64,000 nt of DNA from contig NZ_AUEZ01000036.1 of the NCBI RefSeq assembly GCF_000426245.1, forward strand, positions 27,478 through 91,477, written 5' to 3'. The translations under genes and the position numbers were made by a program. The stretch is from Bradyrhizobium sp. Ai1a-2. Lineage in GTDB: Bacteria; Pseudomonadota; Alphaproteobacteria; Rhizobiales; Xanthobacteraceae. The notes under the pieces were generated by a model. It ran no database searches. It saw nothing but the letters and a program-made list of their open reading frames with translations, and was not told the DNA's origin. This document shows positions 24,879 to 33,664 of this stretch, piece after piece (within the stretch, counting starts at the first letter, position 1; each line of letters begins with the position of its first letter).

Positions 24879-25600
24879 GTGGATGCCCCTGTTTGCCCTA
24901 GAGTGTTGTTGTGGAGTCGAGCCGGCGTGCTCGCCCCACTTGGTTACGCAAAACAACAGGTACTGACACGATACAAGATACTGAGACCGAAACACGCGCG
25001 TCTGGTTCGCTCGAAAGCTTGATCAGGTGCGGGTGGTGCCGCCGTTTGCGGCGATGAGGACGGTTGCCGTGGAGATGCTGCTCGGCAATCTTTTGGGAGT
25101 CCTCAGCACTGTTCGTGCAGTGGCATTCTGGCCTCGATACAACCGATTGTCTTTCCGGCGCGAAGCGAACAGCGTCTTGTTGTTGAAGGTCACATCAAGA
25201 ATGAACATCAGCTCGCGCACCGTCGAATCGGAATACCTCCATTACGTCGAAGTGGAGTATCATCGTCAAGCAATTGAACTAGGCATTTACTGCGAGACAA
25301 CTCACCAGCGAGTAGATGTTGCTTTATTGAAACGTTTACTCGTCGGATCAGCTCGGAATACTTGGCAATGTGCTCCTCTAAGTTGTGTCATGCCACTCGT
25401 GGTCGCGAAGTCGAAGTCGCGTCGCCGGCACGAGATCATCGTGCGACGACGAGAGACATCGCTCGATGTGATGCCAGTTGACGAAACTGCAGCCTCGCCA
25501 TGACGAGCGCCTGATTGCTGCGCCTGGCATGCCAACGCAATGCACGCTGGCGGTCATATCGACTTGACCGTGTCATACGGTGAGTCGTGCAGCAGCAATG
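24879..25600. other. 722-base intergenic region, no supportable gene
   Basis: Upstream of ftcR and downstream of the 25601-26488 gene. It looks less GC-rich than the surroundings. A 158-codon + frame (25027-25503) and shorter - frames exist, but none has a convincing ribosome site, codon bias or recognisable domain. The ftcR promoter must lie in the part next to 24878. Confidence 0.5.
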
Positions 25601-26488
25601 TCAACGCGAAGCAACGATGCCTTTGCTGGTCAACACCTGCCAGCCGCCGTTCTCGTTTTTGATTTCCTCGATGCGACCCAGGTTCGGCACGTCCTGGCCC
25701 TGAGCAGCCTCGATCACACCTGTCGGTCCTTCAAGGATGGCGACGCCCTCGTAAGCACGACGCACGCGCCAGCCCTGGATGATCTCTCGTCGTGCAGTGG
25801 TTTGCCGAGGCCGTGGCTGAATGGTGCCGGTGACGTCGAGGGATGGGATTGCGGCCGCGGTTCGCGCAACCTGCGGCTTTCCTTCGGCCAAGCGTTCGAC
25901 CTTTGTGGCCGATACTGACTGGTCTCTTTCGACGCGCTCGACGCTTTGGACCAGGCGGCCAAATCGGTCGCTCGAGGCTCTGTTTGCGGCGTCGAATGCC
26001 GCGCGGTTCGCCGCGACGTCACTTGAGAGCGTTGCAACATTGCGCCGCAGTTGCGACATCGCCTCGCGGAGGTTGCGAAGTTCGGCATCCGAGGCTGCGG
26101 TGATGGCAATGGGCCGCAGGAACAGGTAGGCGACGCCGCCTATGGAGATGACAGAGGAGATCGCGACGATCACGGCAAGGGAGACGAACGGCGCCATCCA
26201 TGTCCGTGGCTGCGGCTTCTTGACGACGAGTGTGGCGGCCGGAACGGGCGCGCGCGCCTTGGACCTGACAGGCTCTCCGCGGGCCATTGCACGTGTGCGC
26301 TTCAGGGTGGCGAGCGCCTCCTGGGCGAGCAGTTCGTCAACAGTAGCTGCGGCCGCACGAGGTGCGGCGGCCTTCGCCTTATTGCCCGGCCGCGTCTGCG
26401 ATGCGCCGCCCTTGCCGGCATCGGCGGCGGTTGGCTGCGAGGCGCTCGTCGCTTGGGCTGCGGTCTCGTTGGTTGCTGGTTCGGCCAT
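25601..26488 (-). CDS. Hypothetical membrane-anchored coiled-coil protein
   Basis: 295 residues. Layout: alanine-rich disordered cytoplasmic segment (1-95), one membrane helix at about 100-125 (VSLAVIVAISSVISIGGVAY), a coiled coil at about 140-200 (ELRNLREAMSQLRRNVATLS), a linker with a TGTIQPRPR segment, and a small C-terminal beta domain (GWRVRRAYEGVAILEGPTGV, VLTSKGIVASR). No function is recognised. The C-terminal domain looks like the small beta domains that end some envelope assembly proteins. Same strand as the DUF1217 gene, separated by 170 bases. Confidence 0.75.
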   Translation of the reverse strand: MAEPATNETAAQATSASQPTAADAGKGGASQTRPGNKAKAAAPRAAAATVDELLAQEALATLKRTRAMARGEPVRSKARAPVPAATLVVKKPQPRTWMAPFVSLAVIVAISSVISIGGVAYLFLRPIAITAASDAELRNLREAMSQLRRNVATLSSDVAANRAAFDAANRASSDRFGRLVQSVERVERDQSVSATKVERLAEGKPQVARTAAAIPSLDVTGTIQPRPRQTTARREIIQGWRVRRAYEGVAILEGPTGVIEAAQGQDVPNLGRIEEIKNENGGWQVLTSKGIVASR

Positions 26489-26658
26489 GGTTTCATCGGC
26501 GGACAGGCAAATCCTGATTTGCTGGATATCAAGCGAACCTTGTGCGAACCCTACGATCTCCGCCGGCGGGACGTGATGCTGGAATCCGGGCTGCTACGTA
26601 AGGGTTCCGCGACCAGCATCCAGAATGCAGCTCCCATGTTGCCGGGAGCTGGGGCCGC

Positions 26659-28716
26659 TCAATGCTGTTTGCCCAACAGCGCGATGGACAGGAGCGTGTC
26701 CTGACTGATGCCTGCGCCCGTCCCTTGCAGGATGGCGAGCGCCGGTGACGAAACCTGGCTGCTGTTCTTCAGGTCGTACATGGCAGTAAACCGCTGCAAC
26801 AGCGCCCCAAGTTTCTCCGGATCGGCGAGATCCTTCAGGTTGAGGTGCTTTTCCACGATCTTTGCCTGCTGATCGATTGCCATGCCCCCGAGCGCGTCGG
26901 GCAGATTGTAGGTGGTTCGAAACACCTGCGCGAGAGCCGGATCGGCAAGGATATCGTATGCCGACGTGATCTGTGTGGACTTCCGTTGGAAATACAGCGC
27001 CAGCCGAACGCCGGCATTTGCGTCTCCCTCCTGCGTTTCCAACGTTTGCTGGAGATAATTGTTCTGCGTTTCGAGAAGCTGGTCTCGCTTCTGCGGTCCT
27101 ATTGCAGCGATACGGCTGACGTTGCCTTCCTTGTCAAAATTGAACGATGCCGCAATCTCGGCAAAGCGGGAGTCGCTGGCAGTGTTTGCGAAGCTTTTGG
27201 GATCGTCCAGATCGGAACTGAAGATCTTCTTCAGATAATCGTCGGTCACCCCAGCGGGATCCAGGCCTTTGGCGACAAGAATGATATCGACTAATCTCCT
27301 GTCCGAAAGCAGCTCGGAAACGCTCCCTATGTCTGCGATGGTGCGTTGGTAATACGCAGCATCCTGCTCAGCCTTCTGCCGAAGTCCGTCCGCTTCCGAA
27401 GCGCTGGCAAATCGCGTTTTCGCGATGATGTAATCCTTGGCAATTTGCGTGACCTCAACCGAGTTTTGCGCCACCAGCGGCGTTGCCAGGTTGCCCTTGC
27501 CGTCAAAGTTGAAAGCGTGCGCGAGCTGCAGGTATCGATCGTCTCGGAGGGTATAGGCATAGCTCGTCGGGTCGTTCAGATCGCTCGTGAGCACAGCCTT
27601 GATCGTGACCGCCGAGACCTTTTCGGGATCGAGGCCGACCGACTTGAGCGCGAAGTTGTACACGTTCGGCGTGGATACGAACTGTTCAACTGACTTTACG
27701 CCGTAGATGCCGGCCCTGAACTGCTTTATCGCGAGGGTTTCATAGTCTTCCTCCGCGTCGAGATATGTTGCGCCCTTGCTGAGGACAAACTTTTCGTTGG
27801 TCTTGTCCCGGTTCTCGTCGGTCTGGGCGGACTGGCCGGAGGCGAGCGTTCCATCTGCCGAAAACTCGAACGCGCCGGCGATATCGAAATAGCGGTCGAT
27901 CGTGGCGAGAGAGTCCTGAAAGCTGGATATGTCTGCGCTGCTTTTTGCCAACCGGTTTGCCTGAGTCGTGATCTTCGCTCTCAAGTCTGTCACGTCGGCG
28001 CCGGGTTGCGAGAGCTGCGCCATGTAGTCTGCTATCTTCGAATTGGCGTCCATCGCATCCGCCCGGGCTTGATCGAGGCTAGCACTGATCTCATTCTTTT
28101 GAGGAGCCAGGGTGGTGTTGACGTAACTGTTCGGATCGGATGGATCGCTGCTCAGCACCTTCCGTATCGTGTCGCGCGACCAATTGCTGTCATCGATACC
28201 GAACGACGAAAACACATAGGTGCGAAGGCGATCGTCGTTCAGAAGCTCATCGACGCTTTTGACCCCGCCGATCATGGCGTTGTAGTAGCGTGTATCCTCG
28301 TCGATGGCATCAACCCGGCTCTGGACCGTTGCCGTATACAAGCCAACCATCTCGTCGGTCTGGCTTGAGGATTGCGCGACGGGCGTGTCGGCTTGTGTGA
28401 AGGAAAATGCCGACGCAAAATCCCGGAACCGCTTGTCCGTCAATTTGTTGGCGAAGCTGTTCGCGTCGAGGGGATTGCTCTCCAGCACCTTTCTCATGAA
28501 GGCTTTTGCATAGATCATATCCTCCAGCCCATATGCTTTCATTGCATACTGGTAGAGACGATCGTTCTGGAGAAATTCGTCGACGGCTTTTACCTTGCCT
28601 ATGTTCTCTTTGTAGTAGGCGGCGCTTCTTGCCACGTCGGACTGCTGCGCAACCCGCGTCAGGGACTGCTGGAGGTTGCGCACGACGGAATTGTAGCTGG
28701 CATACGTCGACACCAT
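26659..28716 (-). CDS. DUF1217-repeat protein linked to flagellar clusters
   Basis: 685 residues. The sequence is a chain of five related units of roughly 120-140 residues, each opening with a Y(Y/F)-x-I-x-x-(V/I)-x-S-(V/A)-x-(E/D)-(F/L)L-x-D-x-R-L-type helix pair and followed by a D-x-x-DP-x-S(F/Y) turn (NPLDANSFAN, DPSDPNSYVN, DLNDPTSYAY, DLDDPKSFAN). The first N-terminal residues (MVSTYASYNSVVRNLQQSLT) resemble export/polymerisation helices of axial flagellar proteins. DUF1217 proteins are found with rhizobial flagellar genes. Axial or secreted function is inference. No signal peptide is seen. Confidence 0.85.
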   Translation of the reverse strand: MVSTYASYNSVVRNLQQSLTRVAQQSDVARSAAYYKENIGKVKAVDEFLQNDRLYQYAMKAYGLEDMIYAKAFMRKVLESNPLDANSFANKLTDKRFRDFASAFSFTQADTPVAQSSSQTDEMVGLYTATVQSRVDAIDEDTRYYNAMIGGVKSVDELLNDDRLRTYVFSSFGIDDSNWSRDTIRKVLSSDPSDPNSYVNTTLAPQKNEISASLDQARADAMDANSKIADYMAQLSQPGADVTDLRAKITTQANRLAKSSADISSFQDSLATIDRYFDIAGAFEFSADGTLASGQSAQTDENRDKTNEKFVLSKGATYLDAEEDYETLAIKQFRAGIYGVKSVEQFVSTPNVYNFALKSVGLDPEKVSAVTIKAVLTSDLNDPTSYAYTLRDDRYLQLAHAFNFDGKGNLATPLVAQNSVEVTQIAKDYIIAKTRFASASEADGLRQKAEQDAAYYQRTIADIGSVSELLSDRRLVDIILVAKGLDPAGVTDDYLKKIFSSDLDDPKSFANTASDSRFAEIAASFNFDKEGNVSRIAAIGPQKRDQLLETQNNYLQQTLETQEGDANAGVRLALYFQRKSTQITSAYDILADPALAQVFRTTYNLPDALGGMAIDQQAKIVEKHLNLKDLADPEKLGALLQRFTAMYDLKNSSQVSSPALAILQGTGAGISQDTLLSIALLGKQH

Positions 28717-28802
28717 CGAGAGGTCCTTTTGGAGAACTCCCGACTATAATGACCATCTTGCTTGCGTGAAGCTGGCAGGGTTGCGGGGACCCGCTTGCCT
28801 GT

Positions 28803-29162
28803 TCAGTTGCGTTGGGCGGTCCAGTAGCCCGCGCAGCGCGCATTGCCGGAATGGCCGCTCCAGGTTCCACGACCCGATGGGCCGACGAGCCTGCCGGATC
28901 CGGAAGCATATTTCTCGTGAACCGTAACAGAGGCGCGAACCGCGCCGGATGGCGCCACGCGCCCCCTGAAATTCACTATGTTGGGATGAGTTACGAAGCC
29001 GTTGATGATGTTGACGGAGAAACTGTACGTCGGATCACAGGGACCGTATTGCGTGACGAACAGGAGACTCCATGGGCCGTCATAAGCAGACCGCGCATCG
29101 GCATTGGTAGCGGCGAGCGAGCCCATACCGGCGATCGCGATTGCGAGAAGAAGCCGTTTCAT
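28803..29162 (-). CDS. Small secreted hypothetical protein
   Basis: 119 residues from ATG 29162, chosen because it starts a clean Sec signal (KRLLLAIAIAGMGSLAATNA-DA). The mature part of about 97 residues is glycine/serine-rich beta (YDGPWSLLFVTQYGPCDPTY, GRLVGPSGRGTWSG) and has two cysteines that could pair (GPCDP and ARCAG). Proteins of this look are common and uncharacterised in Bradyrhizobium; I do not recognise a function. Confidence 0.75.
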   Translation of the reverse strand: MKRLLLAIAIAGMGSLAATNADARSAYDGPWSLLFVTQYGPCDPTYSFSVNIINGFVTHPNIVNFRGRVAPSGAVRASVTVHEKYASGSGRLVGPSGRGTWSGHSGNARCAGYWTAQRN

Positions 29163-29668
29163 GACCTTATCTCCAAAGGTTGCTCTGGCAAACAGCGCGA
29201 ACATCGTAAATTGCGGATCATCGGCAATCTCATCCGCACCCATATCCAGTGATATGTAGGCAGCCTTCCGCAGGCATTCCCGTAAAATCCCGTTACGCCA
29301 TCTCACTATGGCGTTACAGCCGATAGCAGCGGCGTTGCGGTCCGCATTCTGTGGCGGCATGGCAGAGAGAATGCGAGATCGCTAAGGGCAGGCGAAGCAT
29401 CTCGGTCAGTCCAGAGCGAAAGACGCCGGGTCTCAACGCAGGATGATCGACCTTGAAATGGACTGTCTTGCGCCGTGGAATGCGGCCGGTGCAGGATGCT
29501 GCTGCTATATTTTCAATTCTGCCGAGAGGACCGTGAACCTATATGCATCTGCAGGATGAACGGTCGCGCCCTGCGCCCACTGTCGGCGGTCGATGACGCT
29601 GTGAGGATTTCAGGTTCCCGCGTCCGTGGCAATACCAGTGTAGAGTCTCGAACCAAAGGAGCCAGATC
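29163..29668. other. 506-base divergent intergenic region
   Basis: Separates the - strand secreted protein gene from the + strand oxalate decarboxylase gene and so must contain both promoters. GGAG at 29658-ish (AAAGGAGCC) serves the decarboxylase ATG. I see no convincing ORF, repeat or recognisable operator. Confidence 0.5.
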
Positions 29669-30895
29669 ATGGATTCCCTTTCTCGTCGCCAAATGCTGGC
29701 AGCGACCGCTGCTGGCAGCCTTCTCACGACAACCGCTATCGCACACGCGCAATCCATAGACGCAATCCCGCAGCCGCAGCGGCCCGGCCGCGGCGGCACC
29801 GATCCCGGTCCGCGCGATCTGACGCGGGACCGGCAAAATCCGGATATGCTCGTGCCGCCCTCGACCGATCACGGCAGCTTGCCGAACCTGCGCTTCTCGT
29901 TTTCCGATGCGCATATGCGGCTGGAGACAGGCGGCTGGACCCGCCAGGTAACCCGGCGCGAACTCGGCGTCGCCACCGCTCTTGCCGGTGTGAACATGCG
30001 CTTGAATGCCGGTGGCGTGCGCGAGTTGCATTGGCACAAGGCTTCTGAGTGGGCCTACATGCTCTACGGCACAGCCCGCATCACGGCGGTCGATGCCAAA
30101 GGGCGCTACTTCATCGATGACGTCAGTGCCGGCGACCTCTGGTTCTTCCCTTCCGGTGTTCCGCATTCCATCCAGGGCCTCAGTCCGGACGGTTGCGAAT
30201 TCCTCCTCGTCTTCGACGATGGTGATTTCGATGAAGACAACACCTTCATGATCGCCGACTGGTTCAAGCACACACCGAACGAGGTGCTCGGCAAGAATTT
30301 CGGGGCGCCGGCCTCGTTGTTCGGCCAGACCCCCGAGGAAAGCCAGCGCTACATTTTCCCGGCTCCCTTGCCGGGCCCGCTCGCCTCGGACAACATTCCG
30401 GGAGCAACGCCCGTGGCGCAGAGCTTCAGTTCTCGGCTGATGGCGCAGGATCCCATCAAGACCGCGAGCGGCACGGTGCGGATCAGCGATTCCACCGTGT
30501 TTCCGGTCAATACCACGACGGCCGCGGCGCTGGTCGAGGTCAATCCGGGGGGATTGCGCGAGCTGCACTGGCACCCCAACGGGGATGAGTGGCTCTATGT
30601 CATCGAGGGGCAAGCACGCATGGGCGTGTTTGCGGCTCAAGGCCAGGCGCGCACCTTCGATCTCAGAGCCGGTGATGTCGGTTACGTGCCGGTCGCGATG
30701 GGCCACTATCTTGAGAATACGGGCACCGGCCCATTGCGATTCCTCGAGACGTTCAAGAGCCCTTACTTTGTCGACTTCTCTTTGGACACATGGATGGCCC
30801 TGACACCGCCGCCACTGGTGGATGCGCATTTGAACTTGGATCGACAAGTCATGGACAGGCTGCGCAAGACCAAGGCGCCGGTCGTGCCGGACTAG
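29669..30895 (+). CDS. oxdC: Tat-exported bicupin oxalate decarboxylase
   Basis: 408 residues. Twin-arginine signal (LSRRQMLAATAAGSLLTTT). Two cupin domains each bind Mn: first with HWHKASEWAYML and PHSIQG, second with HWHPNGDEWLYVIEG and GHYLENTG. Oxalate is converted to formate and CO2. The lid segment before the DWFKHTPNEVLGKNF stretch reads DEDNT where Bacillus OxdC has SENST; the catalytic lid glutamate is kept (E189), which favours decarboxylase over oxidase. AAAGGAGCC precedes the ATG. Periplasmic location is unusual compared with cytoplasmic/spore OxdC but known in Gram-negative homologues. It is followed by the convergent 2-oxoacid decarboxylase gene. Confidence 0.92.
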   Translation: MDSLSRRQMLAATAAGSLLTTTAIAHAQSIDAIPQPQRPGRGGTDPGPRDLTRDRQNPDMLVPPSTDHGSLPNLRFSFSDAHMRLETGGWTRQVTRRELGVATALAGVNMRLNAGGVRELHWHKASEWAYMLYGTARITAVDAKGRYFIDDVSAGDLWFFPSGVPHSIQGLSPDGCEFLLVFDDGDFDEDNTFMIADWFKHTPNEVLGKNFGAPASLFGQTPEESQRYIFPAPLPGPLASDNIPGATPVAQSFSSRLMAQDPIKTASGTVRISDSTVFPVNTTTAAALVEVNPGGLRELHWHPNGDEWLYVIEGQARMGVFAAQGQARTFDLRAGDVGYVPVAMGHYLENTGTGPLRFLETFKSPYFVDFSLDTWMALTPPPLVDAHLNLDRQVMDRLRKTKAPVVPD

Positions 30896-31072
30896 CCGAG
30901 GGCCGATCGTCGTCGACAGGCAGGTCATTGGAGGCATCGGCGCAAGCCCGGACGCTCCGAACCATGATGCGTTGTGAATGCGGGGTTTGCCGCGGGCGGC
31001 AGATCCCGCATTCAGTCGTCCCATGACCGGGGAGCGGCCGGCCCATCCAGGAGCCGCGGCGTCGAAGGCTGC

Positions 31073-32728
31073 TCAGAGTGTGCGATACAACGATTTCGCA
31101 TGGTCGCGCAGGCCGAGCGGGAACGGCGGTGCTTCAGATGGCGGAGTGACGACTTCGATGTAGACGCCGCTCTGCGCGCCTGCGGCGCTTCGCAACGCCT
31201 GGTCGAGCTCGCCGCAAGTCGTGGCTCGCGCCGTCATCCAGCCGTCGCAGCCCAGCACCCGCGGCAGCTCGGCATATCGCCAGGATGGGACGTCGTTGTA
31301 GGCGATGGAAGGCTCCTTGGCGAGGAGACGCTCGATGAGATAGCCGCCGTTGTTCAGCACGAAGATCACCGGCTTCAAACCGAGACGGGCAAACTGGCTG
31401 ATTTCCTGCACCGTGAATTGATGAGAGCCTTCTCCGGTGATGAGGACCGTGCGTCGGTGTGGGGCGGCGACGGCAGCACCGAGCGCGGCCGGAGTCGCCC
31501 AGCCGATCGATGCCCACAGCCCCTGGTTCTGGAAGCTTGCTCCCTGCGGCAGCCGCGCGAAAGCCAGCCCCATGGAGGCGGTGCCGGTCTCCGCGACGAC
31601 GATGTCGTCAGGCCTTATGAACTTGCTCCAGCGCGAATATAGCGCGGCAGCCGTGATAGGATCGTCGTCATTGCCGCTTCCCGCGCCGGGCGAGTCGGCA
31701 TGAGGCGGCATCGCCACCTTGTCGTGCCTGCCCAGGCGCTTCGCAAGCGCGGCGAGGACGTCGCCCATCTCGAGGCCGGAATACGTGCGCCCCTGCAAGG
31801 TGACGTGGTGATGATCTATCGAAATAAGCCGTGCCGGATCCAGTTTGGCGGTGAAGGCACCGGTGTTCAGGTCGCTGAAAAGTGTGCCGACGGCGAGCAC
31901 AAGATCGCAGCTCTCGACAAACTGGCGCACATTCTCGTTCATCAATCGGCCAGCATACATGCCGACATACGCCGACTGGCTTTCGTCGAGCACGGATTTG
32001 TCGAGAAACATGGTGGCGAACGGCAAGCCGGACGCGTCGACAATCGCCTGCATTGTCCGCTGCAGGCCGGTACGTGCCACCAACAGGCCAGGCAGGATGC
32101 ATGCCGTCTTTGCCCGATCGATGCTTGAGAGGATTGCATTCACAACCTTCTCGAGAAGGACGGGATCGCTTCCAGGAGCAGCGATAGGTTGGGCGCTTCC
32201 AAGCACGGGCCGGTCGGCGAGATCGGCGGGGAAGGCCATGTAGACGGGTCGGAGATGATAGAATGCTTCAAACAGGAGGCGTTCGGTTTCATATGCGGCA
32301 TTCTGCGGCGTCATGACCGCGTGCGCGCAGACCACCGGTTCGCTCATGCGGCGGAACAGATCGAATTCACCGTTGCCCAGCGTGTGGTGCAGCACCGAGC
32401 GAGCGGCTTGCGCCGTCGTAGGCGGCATCCCGACCAGGTGGAAGACCGGCAGATGCTCGGCGTAAGCGCCGGCGATGCCGTTCAGCGCGCTGAGCTCGCC
32501 CACGCCGTAGGTGGTGCAGACGGCGCCGGCGCCCTTCATCCGCGCATAGCCGTCTGCAGCATAGGCGGCGTTGAGCTCGTTGCAGCACCCAATCCAGCGC
32601 GATCCGCGCTCGCTGTACGTCGCATCGTTGAGTGGAAAGGAAAAGTCGCCGGGAACGCCAAAGACATCGGCGATGCCGACATCACGAAGCCGCGAGAGGA
32701 CGTGCTGAATAACGGTTCTTGGCATCAC
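31073..32728 (-). CDS. Thiamine diphosphate-dependent 2-oxoacid decarboxylase (indolepyruvate/pyruvate type)
   Basis: 551 residues with the three domains of the PDC family: N-terminal PYR domain with catalytic E51 (CCNELNAAYAADGYAR), the double histidine H114-H115 (RSVLHHTLGNGEF) characteristic of PDC/IPDC, and the C-terminal PP domain with the GEGSHQFTVQEIS ThDP/Mg motif ending in VLNNGGY. Substrate cannot be read with certainty: indolepyruvate, phenylpyruvate or pyruvate are all possible. Indolepyruvate decarboxylase would feed auxin synthesis in a plant-associated bacterium. Single gene, convergent with oxdC. Confidence 0.85.
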   Translation of the reverse strand: MMPRTVIQHVLSRLRDVGIADVFGVPGDFSFPLNDATYSERGSRWIGCCNELNAAYAADGYARMKGAGAVCTTYGVGELSALNGIAGAYAEHLPVFHLVGMPPTTAQAARSVLHHTLGNGEFDLFRRMSEPVVCAHAVMTPQNAAYETERLLFEAFYHLRPVYMAFPADLADRPVLGSAQPIAAPGSDPVLLEKVVNAILSSIDRAKTACILPGLLVARTGLQRTMQAIVDASGLPFATMFLDKSVLDESQSAYVGMYAGRLMNENVRQFVESCDLVLAVGTLFSDLNTGAFTAKLDPARLISIDHHHVTLQGRTYSGLEMGDVLAALAKRLGRHDKVAMPPHADSPGAGSGNDDDPITAAALYSRWSKFIRPDDIVVAETGTASMGLAFARLPQGASFQNQGLWASIGWATPAALGAAVAAPHRRTVLITGEGSHQFTVQEISQFARLGLKPVIFVLNNGGYLIERLLAKEPSIAYNDVPSWRYAELPRVLGCDGWMTARATTCGELDQALRSAAGAQSGVYIEVVTPPSEAPPFPLGLRDHAKSLYRTL

Positions 32729-33071
32729 GCGGTCTCCTCGGGAGCTCGCGTGAACAGCGGATTGCGGCTATGCCAGCCATCTTCGATGAGACGGATCTTT
32801 TCGAGGGTGCTGGTTGCCATGAACGGCGAAAAAGCGCGAGGTGACAAGGTTGACATCTCCATGGAAAGTAAGCGTTGACGCTGCTCACCCCCCAAGCTCG
32901 CACGTCTCTCTTCCGTCCTCCTGTTATGTGATGAAAATCGCCGATAACAACAGTAAACGGTTCAACCCGCGGGTCGGACAGAGCAGGGCAGATTGATTGA
33001 CATGGGCACGCGGAAGCTGCCGACAGGCCGGTAAGGCCGCTGACGGCATCGCGAACCTCCACCCTGAGCGG
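32729..33071. other. 343-base intergenic region
   Basis: Lies between the start of the 2-oxoacid decarboxylase gene (-) and the stop of the DUF1127 gene (-). It should contain the promoter of the former. Several overlapping short frames show no coding features. Confidence 0.45.
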
Positions 33072-33272
33072 TCAACACTCACGACAAAATCGAACGGTGA
33101 ACTCGACGTGGGAGCGGTCCCGAATACCCATCTCGCGGAGAGTTTGATCATCAAGCGCAGCGAGCGCGCGGACTGCTCGCCTGACTTCGCGCTCGTCTTC
33201 CCACTGCGTCCACAGTGAGGGCGTGCTTGGGAGGGAAGTATCGAAAGAAGACCTGTCCACATCAAACTCCAC
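33072..33272 (-). CDS. DUF1127 small protein
   Basis: 66 residues from a GTG start (a later GTG at 33260 is possible). The C-terminal 40 residues fit the DUF1127/YjiS pattern: REVRRAVRALAALDDQTLRE followed by MGIRDRSHVEFTVR. These arginine-rich small proteins are abundant in Rhizobiales and some bind RNA or affect phosphate and carbon metabolism; the specific role here is unknown. Ends in CREC. Stands alone between two - strand genes. Confidence 0.75.
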   Translation of the reverse strand: MEFDVDRSSFDTSLPSTPSLWTQWEDEREVRRAVRALAALDDQTLREMGIRDRSHVEFTVRFCREC

Positions 33273-33664
33273 AACCTGTTGGCGGGAGCGAATGTGGTTT
33301 TCCTTTGTTACGGTACGATAACCGCGTGCGGAAATCTGGTTACATCGGAAATGATCGGTTGCGCCGCTGTTATACTTCGCTTCGGCATCGAGCAGACGTA
33401 GAGACTACAGCCAGAAATCGAAGGTCATCGATAAATTAAAAGAGAGCTCGCGGCTCGCGCCTGTGACGACGGCGTGATCGCCGGAATCCATTCGAAGAAA
33501 TCCCGAGCGTCCGCCAATCACGATCCCGCACAACACCTGGAGAATTTCGAGCGTGCGCGGAAGCGAAACTATTTCAGCCGCCAGATGAGCGCGCCGCAAT
33601 TCGAGGCCGACCACTTCGTCACGTCTGCTCGTGGATCGGGAATGGAGCGTGCCTGCCTCCCGTC
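33273..33664. other. 392-base intergenic region
   Basis: Between the sugar dehydrogenase-cytochrome gene and the DUF1127 gene (both -). A 64-codon + frame at 33474-33668 lacks a ribosome site and any recognisable domain. Includes an AT-rich tract near 33422-33445. Nothing further identified. Confidence 0.45.

Noticed and set aside
25027..25503. 158-codon + strand ORF in the gap upstream of ftcR
   Set aside because: No ribosome site, no recognisable domain and competing frames on both strands.
29448..29480. Sigma-54-like promoter (TGGAC...TTGC) upstream of oxdC
   Set aside because: The GG-GC spacing is two bases too short for a -24/-12 promoter.
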